From Nitrososphaerales archaeon (GTDB lineage Archaea; Thermoproteota; Nitrososphaeria; Conexivisphaerales; Conexivisphaeraceae), in the NCBI GenBank assembly GCA_023256385.1, contig JAGDXL010000017.1:1-34330 (forward strand): a stretch of DNA of 34,330 bases, read 5' to 3'. The position numbers and the translations under genes were made by a program. The notes under the pieces are model-generated. The model was not told the DNA's origin. It did no database searches and saw only the letters and a list, made by a program, of their open reading frames with translations. Shown here in pieces: positions 8,426-18,153 of the stretch. Within the stretch, counting starts at the first letter, position 1; each line of letters starts with the position of its first letter.

Positions 8426-9811
8426 ATGGGACAAATGCCGCGGTACTACATCGAGACCTACGGGTGCGCAGCCAACCAGGCGGATGGCGAGATAATGTCC
8501 AAGATCCTAGACGACTCAGGCTACGAGCGCTCGGCGGATCCGCGGAACTCGGACGTCGTAGTACTCAACACATGCGGCGTCAAATCGCCCACCGAGAACA
8601 GGGTTGTGAGCCGCCTGGTGGAGCTCGCTGGTCTAGGGAAGCCTGTTGTGGTAGCTGGGTGTTTGACCATCATAAATTGGAGGAGGCTGGAGGCCACGGC
8701 GGGTTTCGGAGCCGCGCTCACCCCCCGCAGCGTAAACAGAGTGCTGGAGGCCGTGGAGATTGCCAGGAAGAATCCCGGTGGAAGAATTCTATTAGATTCC
8801 CCCGAGCCGCCGGATAAACCATCGCTCACACGCGCGCGCCTCGGAAGCGTCATAGGAACAATAGAGGTGGAGGACGGATGCACGTTCTCCTGCAGTTTCT
8901 GCGCCACGAAGTTCTCCAGGGGTGTGACGTATAGTTACGATCCCCGGTCCATACTGGACGCAGCGCGCTCTATGGTGGACTCCGGGGTCGTGGAGCTGCG
9001 CCTGACAGGTCAGGACGTGGCGTCCTATCGTTCAAATGGTGTAGATCTCCCGGGCCTCGTGGAGCTCATCGCGTCCAGGATCGCGGGGGACTACCGCGTC
9101 AGGATAGGGATGATGACGCCGGTCCTGGCGAAGAGGATCCTCGATGGGTTGGTGAAGGTCTACGGCCTGAGACAGGTGTACAAGTTCGCGCATCTGCCCT
9201 TCCAGAGCGGGAGCGAGAGGATTCTGAGGCTTATGAGGCGCGGGCACGGGCCCGAGCTCATGGAGGAACTGGCCTCGTACCTGCGGTCAAATATCCCGAT
9301 GATGACGCTGGAGACCGATATAATAGTGGGACACCCAGGAGAGGACGATGAGGACTTCGAGCGCACCTTGGAGCTCATGCGCTCCATGCGCCCGGACGTC
9401 GTGAACATATCGAAGTATGGCAACAGGCCCGGGACCGAGGCGAGCAGGATGAAGCAGGTCCCGAGTGAGGTCGTCTCCGATAGAAGCAGGATTGCATACC
9501 GCGAGGCCATGCGCATAATGGATGAGCGCAATTCGACGTGGATGGGATGGAAGGGGAGAGCGCTCGTGACGGAGCTTGGGACGAGGCCGGGAACCTTGAT
9601 AGCCAGGAACGACTGGTATAAGCCCATAGTCGTGGAGGGAAGTGCCGATCTCCTTGGGAAGTGGCTGGAGGTCCGGGTGATCGGGCACACGCCGGTGCAC
9701 TTAAACGGTGAGGTGACGTCCGAGTACGCACTTGAGAGCGAAGGGTGGAGCCGGAAGGACGGCGTTCCTGGCCAAGTTCGTGCTGCCGGAGGCACGCGGC
9801 AGTTGGATTAA
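8426..9811 (+). CDS. MiaB-like tRNA methylthiotransferase (archaeal e-MtaB type, radical SAM)
   Basis: 461 aa. YYIETYGCAANQADGE (UPF0004), VEDGCTFSCSFCATKFSRG (CxxxCxxC), HLPFQSGSERILRLMRRGH. Confidence 0.93.
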   Translation: MGQMPRYYIETYGCAANQADGEIMSKILDDSGYERSADPRNSDVVVLNTCGVKSPTENRVVSRLVELAGLGKPVVVAGCLTIINWRRLEATAGFGAALTPRSVNRVLEAVEIARKNPGGRILLDSPEPPDKPSLTRARLGSVIGTIEVEDGCTFSCSFCATKFSRGVTYSYDPRSILDAARSMVDSGVVELRLTGQDVASYRSNGVDLPGLVELIASRIAGDYRVRIGMMTPVLAKRILDGLVKVYGLRQVYKFAHLPFQSGSERILRLMRRGHGPELMEELASYLRSNIPMMTLETDIIVGHPGEDDEDFERTLELMRSMRPDVVNISKYGNRPGTEASRMKQVPSEVVSDRSRIAYREAMRIMDERNSTWMGWKGRALVTELGTRPGTLIARNDWYKPIVVEGSADLLGKWLEVRVIGHTPVHLNGEVTSEYALESEGWSRKDGVPGQVRAAGGTRQLD

Positions 9812-11066
9812 GGATGCCGCGCTGCTCGTCGAGGATGGTATTATCATGCATGTGGGTCCCAGGGAGGGACTCGATATGCAGGGATTTGAGAAAGTGGATC
9901 TAGGTAACGTCGCGGTCATTCCGGGATTCGTGAACGCGCACGCACATGTGGCGATGTCCCTCCTGAGGGGATATGGTGATGGTCTCCCGCTCCACGCGTG
10001 GCTCGAGCGCATCTGGAGGATCGAGGCCAGGATGGATCAAGAGGTTATCTACCATGGAAGCCTGCTGGGGGTGGCGGAGCAGGTCAGATCCGGCATAACG
10101 TCGTTCGTGGACTTCTATAATGTTGAGCCCATGTTGAGGGCGCTGCGCTATCTGGATCTTCACGTCAGGGCGGTCCTGACGCTAGCCTTCATGGATAGGG
10201 TCGAGTACATGGTGGAGGAGAGTTGGAGGCGTCTCAGGAGCATCGGGGAATATGCGTCCATGGTAAGGGAATGGGATGGCGGGAGGCTGGATCTGGCGCT
10301 CGGGCCACATGCCCCCTACAGCTGCAGCCCGGAGATGCTCAGGGATCTGGCGGAGGCGTCGGCCAAGCTGAAGTTGCGCGTGCACACGCACCTCTCGGAG
10401 ACCGAGGAGGACGTCGCCAAGGTGAGGGAGGAATCCGGCATGACCCCGGCGGCTTATCTGGAGACCCTCGGCCTGTTGAACGAGCGCCTGATAGCGGCAC
10501 ATGGTGTGCACTTGACCGATGATGAAATATCGCTGATGGGTAAGAGGGGGGCCAGCGTCGTCCACTGCCCTCGGTCCAATTCCCGCCTGGGGACCGGGGT
10601 CGCTAGGATCAGGGAGATGATGGACGCTGGAGTGAACGTGGCGCTGGGAACTGACGGGCCGGCCAGCAGCGATTCGCTCGATGCATTTGAGGAGATGAGG
10701 CTCATGGTGTACCTTCAGAGGGCGCGTCTGGGGAGCCCCTCCGCCATAGGAGCCAGTGACGCGTTACACGCGATGACGCTGGGATCTGCGAGGGCCGCGG
10801 GACTGGACGACGTGGGCGCCCTGAGGCCGGGTCTCCGGGCCGACTTCGTCGCTCTGGATCTGGGATCCATCCACATGAGGCCGGCGTGGGATCTGACCAC
10901 TAATGTGGTGATGTCAGCGGGGCGGGCCGACGTCAGATATGTGTACATAGAGGGAAAGCCGGCGGTGGAGGAAGGACGTATGTTGCTGCGCGGGGTGGAG
11001 GAGGCGATTGCCAGCGCCGACGAGTTTCGCGATCTCTTCCGGGACGCCGAAAATGCCGTTCGTTGA
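9732..11066 (+). CDS. Amidohydrolase, S-adenosylhomocysteine / 5'-methylthioadenosine deaminase family
   Basis: 444 aa. VIPGFVNAHAHVAMSLLRGYGDGLPLHAWLE, HTHLSETEEDV, AAHGVHLTDDEI, LGTDGPASSDSLD. Overlaps the previous CDS out of frame by 80 nt. Confidence 0.88.
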   Translation: MRAKGGAGRTAFLAKFVLPEARGSWIKDAALLVEDGIIMHVGPREGLDMQGFEKVDLGNVAVIPGFVNAHAHVAMSLLRGYGDGLPLHAWLERIWRIEARMDQEVIYHGSLLGVAEQVRSGITSFVDFYNVEPMLRALRYLDLHVRAVLTLAFMDRVEYMVEESWRRLRSIGEYASMVREWDGGRLDLALGPHAPYSCSPEMLRDLAEASAKLKLRVHTHLSETEEDVAKVREESGMTPAAYLETLGLLNERLIAAHGVHLTDDEISLMGKRGASVVHCPRSNSRLGTGVARIREMMDAGVNVALGTDGPASSDSLDAFEEMRLMVYLQRARLGSPSAIGASDALHAMTLGSARAAGLDDVGALRPGLRADFVALDLGSIHMRPAWDLTTNVVMSAGRADVRYVYIEGKPAVEEGRMLLRGVEEAIASADEFRDLFRDAENAVR

Positions 11067-11083
11067 GGAGTGCTCGGTGGCCC

Positions 11084-12319
11084 TCAGCGCCACGACTCCA
11101 AATAGCGCTTCTGCTCCTCCGTGAGCGAATCCAAGCCGACGCCCTCTATCCTGAGCTTCCTCCTAGCTATCTCCTCGTCAAGCTCGTCCGGGAGCGTGTA
11201 CACGCGTCTCTCGAGCCTGCCCCTGTTCCTCACTAGGTAGAGGACCGAGAGCAACTGCGTGGCGAAGCTCAGGTCCATGACCTCTATAGGGTGGCCGTCA
11301 GCCGCCACCAGATTGACGAGTCTACCCTCGCCGAGCAGGTAGAGGCGGCGCCCGTCGGGCATCACGAACTCCCTCACGTTGGGCCTCACCTCGTCCTCGG
11401 AGGTCGCCATAGATCTCAGGGCCTTCACGTCGACCTCCACGTCGAAGTGACCGGCATTCGCGAGTAAAGCCCCATCCTTCATGACCCTGAAGTGTTGATC
11501 TGTCAGGACCTTTATGTTACCAGTACAAGTGACAAATATGTCGCCCACCTTGGCGGCGTCCATGGATCCCATGACGTCGTAGCCATCCATGTAGGCCTCT
11601 AGCGCCTTGAATGGATCGATCTCAACCACTATGACGCGGGCGCCCAGCCCACGGAACCTCTCGGCCACGCCCTTTCCCACCCAACCGTACCCCAGGACCA
11701 CGACGCGCTTTCCGCCTATCTGCACGTTGGTGGACCTCAGCACGCCATCCACGACGCTCTGGCCGCTTCCGAAACGATTGTCATACAAATGCTTACTCTT
11801 GGCGTCATTGACGGCTATCACAGGAAACCCCAGGGCGCCGTCCCTCTCCATGGCACGAAAGCGGAGCACCCCAGTCGTGGTCTCCTCGGTAGCACCGAAC
11901 ACGCGGCCGGCTATGCCCGTCGAGTGCGCCATGACCGAGAGATCCGCGCCGTCGTCCACTATGACCTGAGGCCCATCGGCCAGTACACGCCGATGGTTCT
12001 CCTCATATTCCGAATCGGTCTCGCCCCTCCAGGCATAGACGCGGTATATCATCTGGGATAGCGCGGCCGCCACGTCGTCCTGCGCGCTCAGCGGATTGGA
12101 CGATGTTATCGATACGCGAGCGCCCAGCCTCTCCAGGCTGATGGCCAAGGCCGCAGTCTTGGCCTCCAGGTGAAGACTGATACCTACTGATATCCCGGCT
12201 AAGGGCTTCTCAGATTCCATCTCGGACACGAGCGATGAGAGAACGCGCATGCGGTTCATTGCCCACTCGATCTTCCTGCGCCCGGCGGGCGCCAGCCCGA
12301 CATCCCTGACTATGCTCAC
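11084..12319 (-). CDS. ahcY: S-adenosylhomocysteine hydrolase (or S-inosylhomocysteine hydrolase)
   Basis: GISLHLEAKTAALAISL, NDAKSKHLYDNRFGSGQSVVDGVLR, VVLGYGWVGKGVAERFRGLGARVIVVEIDP. GTG start at 12319 inferred from a TATA box about 26 nt upstream. Confidence 0.94.
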   Translation of the reverse strand: MSIVRDVGLAPAGRRKIEWAMNRMRVLSSLVSEMESEKPLAGISVGISLHLEAKTAALAISLERLGARVSITSSNPLSAQDDVAAALSQMIYRVYAWRGETDSEYEENHRRVLADGPQVIVDDGADLSVMAHSTGIAGRVFGATEETTTGVLRFRAMERDGALGFPVIAVNDAKSKHLYDNRFGSGQSVVDGVLRSTNVQIGGKRVVVLGYGWVGKGVAERFRGLGARVIVVEIDPFKALEAYMDGYDVMGSMDAAKVGDIFVTCTGNIKVLTDQHFRVMKDGALLANAGHFDVEVDVKALRSMATSEDEVRPNVREFVMPDGRRLYLLGEGRLVNLVAADGHPIEVMDLSFATQLLSVLYLVRNRGRLERRVYTLPDELDEEIARRKLRIEGVGLDSLTEEQKRYLESWR

Positions 12320-12339
12320 GGCAGACCGTTTAAAGCGAT

Positions 12340-12357
12340 GGTTATAACTCCTTTTCC
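12340..12357 (-). promoter_or_regulatory. Predicted BRE/TATA promoter of sahH
   Basis: Minus strand TTGGAAAAGGAGTTATAACC, about 26 nt upstream of the GTG start at 12319 (leaderless spacing). Confidence 0.55.
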
Positions 12358-12446
12358 AACCTTTGATCGATAGATCGAACAAATTTCACAGATGGGTCGG
12401 AATTAATCCAAAGGACTATAAAGATTGGCGGAGCATTGGAGGGGGC

Positions 12447-13502
12447 GTGGCGGATGTCTTCATAGCGGGGACCGGGGTCGCGGGCTCCTATCTAGGGGCC
12501 AGATTGACGCTCTCAGGTGTAGATGTGGAGGGTGTGGATTCGCAGGACGTAACAAAGTACCATTCCGCATGCGCTTGGGCAACTAGCATCGAGGGGATGC
12601 GGGAACGTCTCCGCGCGCTGGACGTAGATATAGATGAATATGTGATGAGGGAGGCCAATGGCGTGTACGTGGATTTAGGAGGCACCCTGCACTACGTGCC
12701 AACACGCCACCTCGCTACATTCGATAAGCCGGCACTTATCAGGAAGCTCATCGGAAAGTTCCGGGTCAAGTATCCGGTGCGAATCAGGGGGATGCCCGAT
12801 GCATCGTCGCGGTTAGTGATAGATGCTACCGGCGTTCACAGGGTTGTCCTAGGACCTGCAGATCCCGGAACGGATTTCATGTTACCCGCCTACCAGCTGC
12901 GGGTGCGTTATCGGAACCCTCCTATGGAGGACTTCTACGTCAAGCCGTTCCCAAGGTACTCTGGATATCTCTGGTACTTCCCGCTAGGTGGTGGCGAGTT
13001 CTTCGTGGGAGCCGGGGATCTACATCATATGCACCTCGAATATCTCTCTGAGTTCTTGGAGAGGTATGCGCCGGACGATGTGCTATACAGGGAGGGCAGA
13101 CCGATCAGGATTTCTCCTCCGGGTATACTGAGACCGCTGGCTAGGCGGCCGCGGACAGTGGCGGTAGGTGAGGCGGCCGGCGTGGTGCTCCCGATACTTG
13201 GTGAGGGGATTCTTCCGAGCATGGAATCGGCCGAGATCCTCGCTAGGCGCATTCTGCAGGACGGGCCGGAAGCGCTCGATGTACGGCGCTATGAGGAAGA
13301 GCTGAAGAGGAAATTCTCAGCGTTCACCGCGGCGTATAGATTTGTGCGGAGAAAACAGTCCGGCACTTGCCGCGCGACAGATTTATCATGCATTGCGGAC
13401 GCATTAAGATTGGCGCTGTTCTTCGCGTCCAGCGGAGGCAGGAAGCTAACCGGGCTTGCCCCAAAGCTGGAGCACGTACGTCTGGCAGTGAGCCCGTTCT
13501 GA
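12447..13502 (+). CDS. Geranylgeranyl-reductase-family FAD-dependent oxidoreductase
   Basis: VADVFIAGTGVAGSYLGARLTLSGVDVEGVD (dinucleotide binding), GYLWYFPLGGGEFFVGAG, AVGEAAGVVLPILGEGILPSMESAEI. Start placed at GTG 12447 from TATA GACTATAAAG about 30 nt upstream. Confidence 0.82.
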   Translation: MADVFIAGTGVAGSYLGARLTLSGVDVEGVDSQDVTKYHSACAWATSIEGMRERLRALDVDIDEYVMREANGVYVDLGGTLHYVPTRHLATFDKPALIRKLIGKFRVKYPVRIRGMPDASSRLVIDATGVHRVVLGPADPGTDFMLPAYQLRVRYRNPPMEDFYVKPFPRYSGYLWYFPLGGGEFFVGAGDLHHMHLEYLSEFLERYAPDDVLYREGRPIRISPPGILRPLARRPRTVAVGEAAGVVLPILGEGILPSMESAEILARRILQDGPEALDVRRYEEELKRKFSAFTAAYRFVRRKQSGTCRATDLSCIADALRLALFFASSGGRKLTGLAPKLEHVRLAVSPF

Positions 13503-13667
13503 ACTGCGGGTTGTAATTCTGCACCAATCACCGCCTATACCATGTAGATCTCTGTAGAGAACTCCGAGAATTTTGCAACAAGAGAGGCCACGTGCCTGGC
13601 CTTTAATGCGGAATTTTCTCCCTCTTTGAACCTCCACTCTTATAAATCAGATAATGCCATCGATGAT

Positions 13668-13901
13668 GTGTCGAAACCCAGGAGCCGGCTAGCACGACAT
13701 CTGTACGCACTGGCGCTGGCAGCGCTCATAGGAGGGGTAAGCCTAGGGGTTTTCATGGCCATCTATGATTATCTATCGAGAGCTACCGGTTATGTCTACG
13801 CCGATCTCGTTGCGCTGGGTGCTTCTATAGTGGTGCTCTTCGCTATGATGCTGTTCGCGTATGAGATTACCAAGAAGTTGGTGAAAAGAGATCTATTGTG
13901 A
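13668..13901 (+). CDS. Small membrane protein, two predicted TM helices
   Basis: Hydrophobic segments LYALALAALIGGVSLGVFMAIY and VYADLVALGASIVVLFAMMLFAY. TATA TTATAAA about 29 nt before GTG. Confidence 0.6.
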   Translation: MSKPRSRLARHLYALALAALIGGVSLGVFMAIYDYLSRATGYVYADLVALGASIVVLFAMMLFAYEITKKLVKRDLL

Positions 13902-13932
13902 TATAGTAACGATGTTGCGGACCCCTCGAAGA

Positions 13933-14202
13933 TCAGCTAGGGAGACGGCCGAGGAGCAGGATGGCTATTGCGATTCCGTATATAGCGATCGTCTCACCGA
14001 ACGCCAGTATCACTATGCTCCAAGTCCTGAGCTCAGGCTTCTCAGCCGTGACGGCGAGACCTGAGGATCCTATTCTGGCCATGGCAATACCGGCACCCAC
14101 GGCAGCCAGCCCGAACGCTATCCCGGCCGCCAAGAGCCCCATTCCATAGCTGCTCGAGAGGGTGGCCGATTGCAACATCATGAGGATCGTATCCACCAAC
14201 AT
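13933..14202 (-). CDS. atpK: A-type ATP synthase subunit K (proteolipid c-ring)
   Basis: 89 aa, two TM helices: GLLAAGIAFGLAAVGAGIAMARIGSSGLAVTAEKPEL...IVILAFGETIAIYGIAIAILL with ion-binding Glu. Confidence 0.93.
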   Translation of the reverse strand: MLVDTILMMLQSATLSSSYGMGLLAAGIAFGLAAVGAGIAMARIGSSGLAVTAEKPELRTWSIVILAFGETIAIYGIAIAILLLGRLPS

Positions 14203-14401
14203 ACGCTCTTGGGGCGCCCATATCCTCTCTTTAAAGATTGCTATATAGCAAGTTTTGAGAGATGATTGTCGAATGTGGCATCATACAATCTGAGAAATAT
14301 CGGGACGATTGCGCATGAATCTCGGCAGTTCTCGTGAAGATTCATGTTTCCGTCCTATGGCACGTCTTACTGCCTCAGCGAAAGGCGTGAACACGAGCCC
14401 T

Positions 14402-15205
14402 TCACGCGGGTGGGCTTTGCCCGCCTTGGACTCTCCTCCTGGCCTCGAATGCACATTTGTCGGAGCCATCGTTCACGCACTCGACCTCCTCCACGTCCCA
14501 GTCCCCTCCCTCGGCACCGGTGAGTATGCCCGCGATCATTCCCCTCATCCAGTGGGACGTCCTGCCGCTCCTGTGTCCCTTGAGGAGGTCGCACTCCACG
14601 AGGTCGTGCACATCTATCCTGTAGCGCGAGCCATCTGGGCTCCTGAGGACCTCGAGCGATGAGGCGTATCCATGGGACCGCAGTATTGAGAAGTTGACGC
14701 TCGGCGCGGCGCCGGGACCCAGGAGCTCCACATGCTCGCGGGCGGCCTCCCTCCCGGAGTAGTATCCTATGTAGTAGAGGAGCGCCTTTCCCACGTCCTC
14801 GCCCAAGAACTCCCTGGCTCCAAGAAGCATTCCGAGGAGCGCGCGGCCGGTCATGAGCAGGGACCTGGTTCCGGCGGCCTCCACGATCAGCCCTTGATGC
14901 GCAGCGAACCCCCGCGGGGATCCCTCGACCATCGCGATAGACCTCACGCCGTCCAGGGATCTCAGCTTCCCCTCCAACTTCGAGGGATCGGCCTCGCCGA
15001 GATCTAGTATCGACATACAGCCCACCAGCCCGTTGCGTTGAAAGCAGAGCGACTCCATCATCCTGGCGCCCGCTGCATCTACGGAGTCGTGCACGAGCTC
15101 CACCGCGCGGTAAGAGCTGGCCTCAAGCCTGAGGGCCGCAAGCCTGTGTCCGGGATAGACCCAAGAGAGCGGAAGCCTCACCACGTCGCGCCGTTCCTCA
15201 GCCAT
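14402..15205 (-). CDS. V4R-domain protein (hydrocarbon-binding/regulatory type)
   Basis: C-terminal ECDLLKGHRSGRTSHWMRGMIAGILTGAEGGDWDVEEVECVNDGSDKCAFEA is V4R-like. Start MAEERRD at 15205 inferred. Confidence 0.65.
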   Translation of the reverse strand: MAEERRDVVRLPLSWVYPGHRLAALRLEASSYRAVELVHDSVDAAGARMMESLCFQRNGLVGCMSILDLGEADPSKLEGKLRSLDGVRSIAMVEGSPRGFAAHQGLIVEAAGTRSLLMTGRALLGMLLGAREFLGEDVGKALLYYIGYYSGREAAREHVELLGPGAAPSVNFSILRSHGYASSLEVLRSPDGSRYRIDVHDLVECDLLKGHRSGRTSHWMRGMIAGILTGAEGGDWDVEEVECVNDGSDKCAFEARRRVQGGQSPPA

Positions 15206-15357
15206 GGAGCATAGCAGACGAGGTTGGACATTAAGTTTACCACTCAAACCACATGTCCTGAGACAATAATAAATATCATTATATATAATATTTACTATAT
15301 AATCAGTTCGACCTGACGTACAAACCTATTAACAGCAAAATCCAAATAATAACTATG

Positions 15358-15820
15358 ATGCCGAGCAAGGACGATGCGTTGTGCTGCATGGCACTCCTGG
15401 AGCACGTGTTGGCTGATGTGTATGGAAGAGCAGCTAGCAGCGTGAAAGATCGCGCCTTGAAGGCCGTGCTCGAGTTCATCTCCGCCGACAGCGCGGAGGG
15501 TACTTGAAGCCCTAGGATCCGGGGAGCATTGCACCCGCGAGCAGTGCCAGAAACTAATGGGCGTCGCCTGGAGCTCCGAGGTTGAGGCAGCGGAGCGCGT
15601 GTCGAACCTTGATGCATTGATGACTGGCTACGATGAAATGGACCAGCTTGAATACGCGGCGGGCGAGGAGTATTCGATGCCAGCCTGCATAGCAGCGTAT
15701 GAGCTCCGTGGCGCCGGATCCAAGCTCGTATCCGAGCTCCTCAGGATGATATCTGAGGATGAGGGTAGGCATGCTGGGCTGCTCTCATCCCTGAGAAAAG
15801 AGCTTGGACAGGATAGGTAA
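15358..15820 (+). pseudogene. Ferritin-like (rubrerythrin-type) protein split by a +1 frame change near 15494-15507
   Basis: Frame A 15358-15507 (MPSKDDALCCMALLEHVLADVY...VLEFISADSAEGT*) joins frame B to 15820 (...EALGSGEHCTREQCQKLMG...SEDEGRHAGLLSSLRKEL). Helical E...ExxH pattern continues across the join. Confidence 0.5.
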
Positions 15821-15911
15821 CACCTGAGGGCTCCATCGGGCCGTCGGATCGGTCCACGAAATTCCACGACCAATGTTTACCTTGTGACGCTAAGACTAGC
15901 CGAATTCTGAT

Positions 15912-16082
15912 CTATCCTTGGATCTCCGCCAGGGCCCTTCTGTACTTCTCGCGGATCTCCTCCAAGCGGCCATGTATGGAATCCATCTGAGCCTGGGACG
16001 CCCTCTTTACCTCCTCGGCTACACCGTTGAACGCTTCATCTACCTCTGATCTGCCACCGTTCGAGTCGGTGCTCGCGCTCAT
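15912..16082 (-). CDS. Small 56-aa charged coiled-coil-like protein translationally coupled to atpD
   Basis: Not in the ORF track. Manual translation [59 protein letters not shown] overlaps the atpD stop (ATGA). Confidence 0.65.
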   Translation of the reverse strand: MSASTDSNGGRSEVDEAFNGVAEEVKRASQAQMDSIHGRLEEIREKYRRALAEIQG

Positions 16083-16726
16083 CACTCCGACCTCCCGGAA
16101 CGCCTCTCCTCGATGACATATTTAAGCTTCTTCAGTCTGATGAACTCCTCGCGCTCGCGCTCCTCCAGGACCATTGAGATAAACTTTATATTTTCTTCAT
16201 ATCTAGGTATTATTATATATTCTAACGCGTTTATCAATCTCTGCGTCCTCTTCAACTCCGCCGCTATGCGAAAAATCGTATTCTCCACCTCCGCGGCCTT
16301 CAGGATATCGGCAAGCGATGAGGAGAGCCTCCTCACGGCCTCGTCCAGCTCCGGGCTCGTGTCCACTACGCCGTAGCGCGCCGCGGATCCGGCGCTGCCC
16401 ATTATCAGTACTGGAATGCGAACATCCATCACCTTCTTCACTTTGACGTCCACGTCCAGCCGAGCCCTGGAGGATCCAGCTATGCTGTCGAGCTTCGTAG
16501 ACCCCATGTCAACGTACGCCCTGAGCAGGTGCGCATATGTGCCGAGTAGATCCTCGGAGAGCTTGTGCCTAATGCTCTTCGCCTTCTCAACGTTCTCGTT
16601 GAGCTCCCTTATCAGAACTTCCTTCTTATCCTCCAATATCTTATGGATACGCCTGGAGACCGCGACGTTCCTCTTGAGATTTATGAGCTGGAGCTTCGTG
16701 GGTTGGACGTTCCTGAGGGAGCTCAT
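16082..16726 (-). CDS. atpD: A-type ATP synthase subunit D
   Basis: 214 aa. [55 protein letters not shown]. Confidence 0.94.
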   Translation of the reverse strand: MSSLRNVQPTKLQLINLKRNVAVSRRIHKILEDKKEVLIRELNENVEKAKSIRHKLSEDLLGTYAHLLRAYVDMGSTKLDSIAGSSRARLDVDVKVKKVMDVRIPVLIMGSAGSAARYGVVDTSPELDEAVRRLSSSLADILKAAEVENTIFRIAAELKRTQRLINALEYIIIPRYEENIKFISMVLEEREREEFIRLKKLKYVIEERRSGRSE

Positions 16727-18153
16727 CTGCCCCCTGCACCCGCCGTCGGGCTCGCCGTCTGGCCCTGCTTACCCCGATAGTACTTCTCTATGTTGGAGCG
16801 CTTTATCTTTGTGAGCTCGGACTCCGGGAGCACCGAGAGCACCTCCCAGGCCAGGTCCAGCGTCCTCTCTATGCTCCTGTTCTCGGTGTAGGGCTGGCTG
16901 AGGAACGTGCGCTCGAAGGCGTCGCCGAACTCCAGGTACTTCAGATCGACCTCGGAGAGCCCTCCTCTTCCGATGATCTCGGCTAAAGCCCTCAGGTCCA
17001 CCGCCCTGGAGTAGGCGTCGTAGAGCTGGTTGCTGACCTCCGAGTGATCCCCCCTGGTCTTACCCTCGCCTATTCCATCCTTCATGAGCCTGCTCAGGCT
17101 CATCAGAACTCCGACCGGTGGGTATATTCCCTTCCTGTAGAGCTCCCTGCTCAGGACCACCTGTCCCTCCGTTATGTAGCCGCTCAGGTCCGGGATCGGA
17201 TGAGTTATGTCGTCGCTGGGCATCGTGAGTATGGGAAGCTGGGTTATGGATCCCTTCTTCCCCTTTATCCTGCCGGCCCTCTCATATATAGTCGCCAAGT
17301 CCGTGTAGAGATATCCGGGATAGCCCTTCCTGCCCGGTACCTCCTCACGAGCGGCGCTGATCTCCCTGAGTGCCTCGGCGTAGTTCGTCATATCCGTCAG
17401 GATAACCAGTACGTGCATGTCGAGCTCGAACGCGAGGTACTCCGCCACGGTGAGCGCTACCCTGGGCGTCATTATCCTCTCCATGGCTGGATTATCCGCC
17501 AGGTTCAGGAAGAGCACGCTCCTCTTCAGGGCACCCGACTCCTCGAGGGACTTGCGGAAGAACTCGGCCTCATCGTGCTGGACGCCTATGGCCGCGAATA
17601 CGACAGCGAACTCCTCGCTCCCCCTGACCGTGGCCTGCCTAGCTATCTGCGCCGCCAGGAGGTTATGGGGAAGCCCGGATCCGGAGAAGATGGGGAGCTT
17701 CTGTCCCCTGACCAGGGTGAGCATTCCATCTATCACGGAGACCCCTGTCTGTATGAAGTCCTCCGGATATTCCCTGCTGGCGGGATTTATCGGGGATCCA
17801 TTCACGTCGAGCCTCTCCTCGCCGACAGGCGCGGGAAGCCCGTCCAGGGGCCTTCCGAGCCCATCGAAGACGCGGCCCACCACGTCCGGCGAGACCGGCA
17901 TCTCGAGCGCCCTTCCCAGGAACCTGGCCTTTATTCCGCTGGTCGATAGACCAGAGGTTCCCTCGAACACCTGCACTATAGCCAGCCCCACTCCCGTCTC
18001 CAAGACCCTGCCGAGCCTCCTCTCACCGCTCGATAGTTCAATCTCGACGAGCTCGTCGTATGCGGCCCTGGTGACGCCCTCGACCGCTAGGAGGGGTCCC
18101 CTGATCTCCCTTATGCTGCTGTACTCGACGCCGCCCCAGCTGGAACTAGACAA
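16723..18153 (-). CDS. atpB: A-type ATP synthase subunit B
   Basis: [70 protein letters not shown] start at 18153 overlaps the atpA end. Confidence 0.95.
   Translation of the reverse strand: MSSSSWGGVEYSSIREIRGPLLAVEGVTRAAYDELVEIELSSGERRLGRVLETGVGLAIVQVFEGTSGLSTSGIKARFLGRALEMPVSPDVVGRVFDGLGRPLDGLPAPVGEERLDVNGSPINPASREYPEDFIQTGVSVIDGMLTLVRGQKLPIFSGSGLPHNLLAAQIARQATVRGSEEFAVVFAAIGVQHDEAEFFRKSLEESGALKRSVLFLNLADNPAMERIMTPRVALTVAEYLAFELDMHVLVILTDMTNYAEALREISAAREEVPGRKGYPGYLYTDLATIYERAGRIKGKKGSITQLPILTMPSDDITHPIPDLSGYITEGQVVLSRELYRKGIYPPVGVLMSLSRLMKDGIGEGKTRGDHSEVSNQLYDAYSRAVDLRALAEIIGRGGLSEVDLKYLEFGDAFERTFLSQPYTENRSIERTLDLAWEVLSVLPESELTKIKRSNIEKYYRGKQGQTASPTAGAGGR

Noticed and set aside
8285-15260. 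Shared AACCACATGTCYTGA at about 8282 and 15246, upstream of two minus-strand genes
   Set aside because: A 14/15 match is expected by chance at this window size; kept only as a weak possible operator.
17044-17949. 301-aa plus-strand ORF opposite atpB
   Set aside because: Shadow ORF; no recognisable domain.
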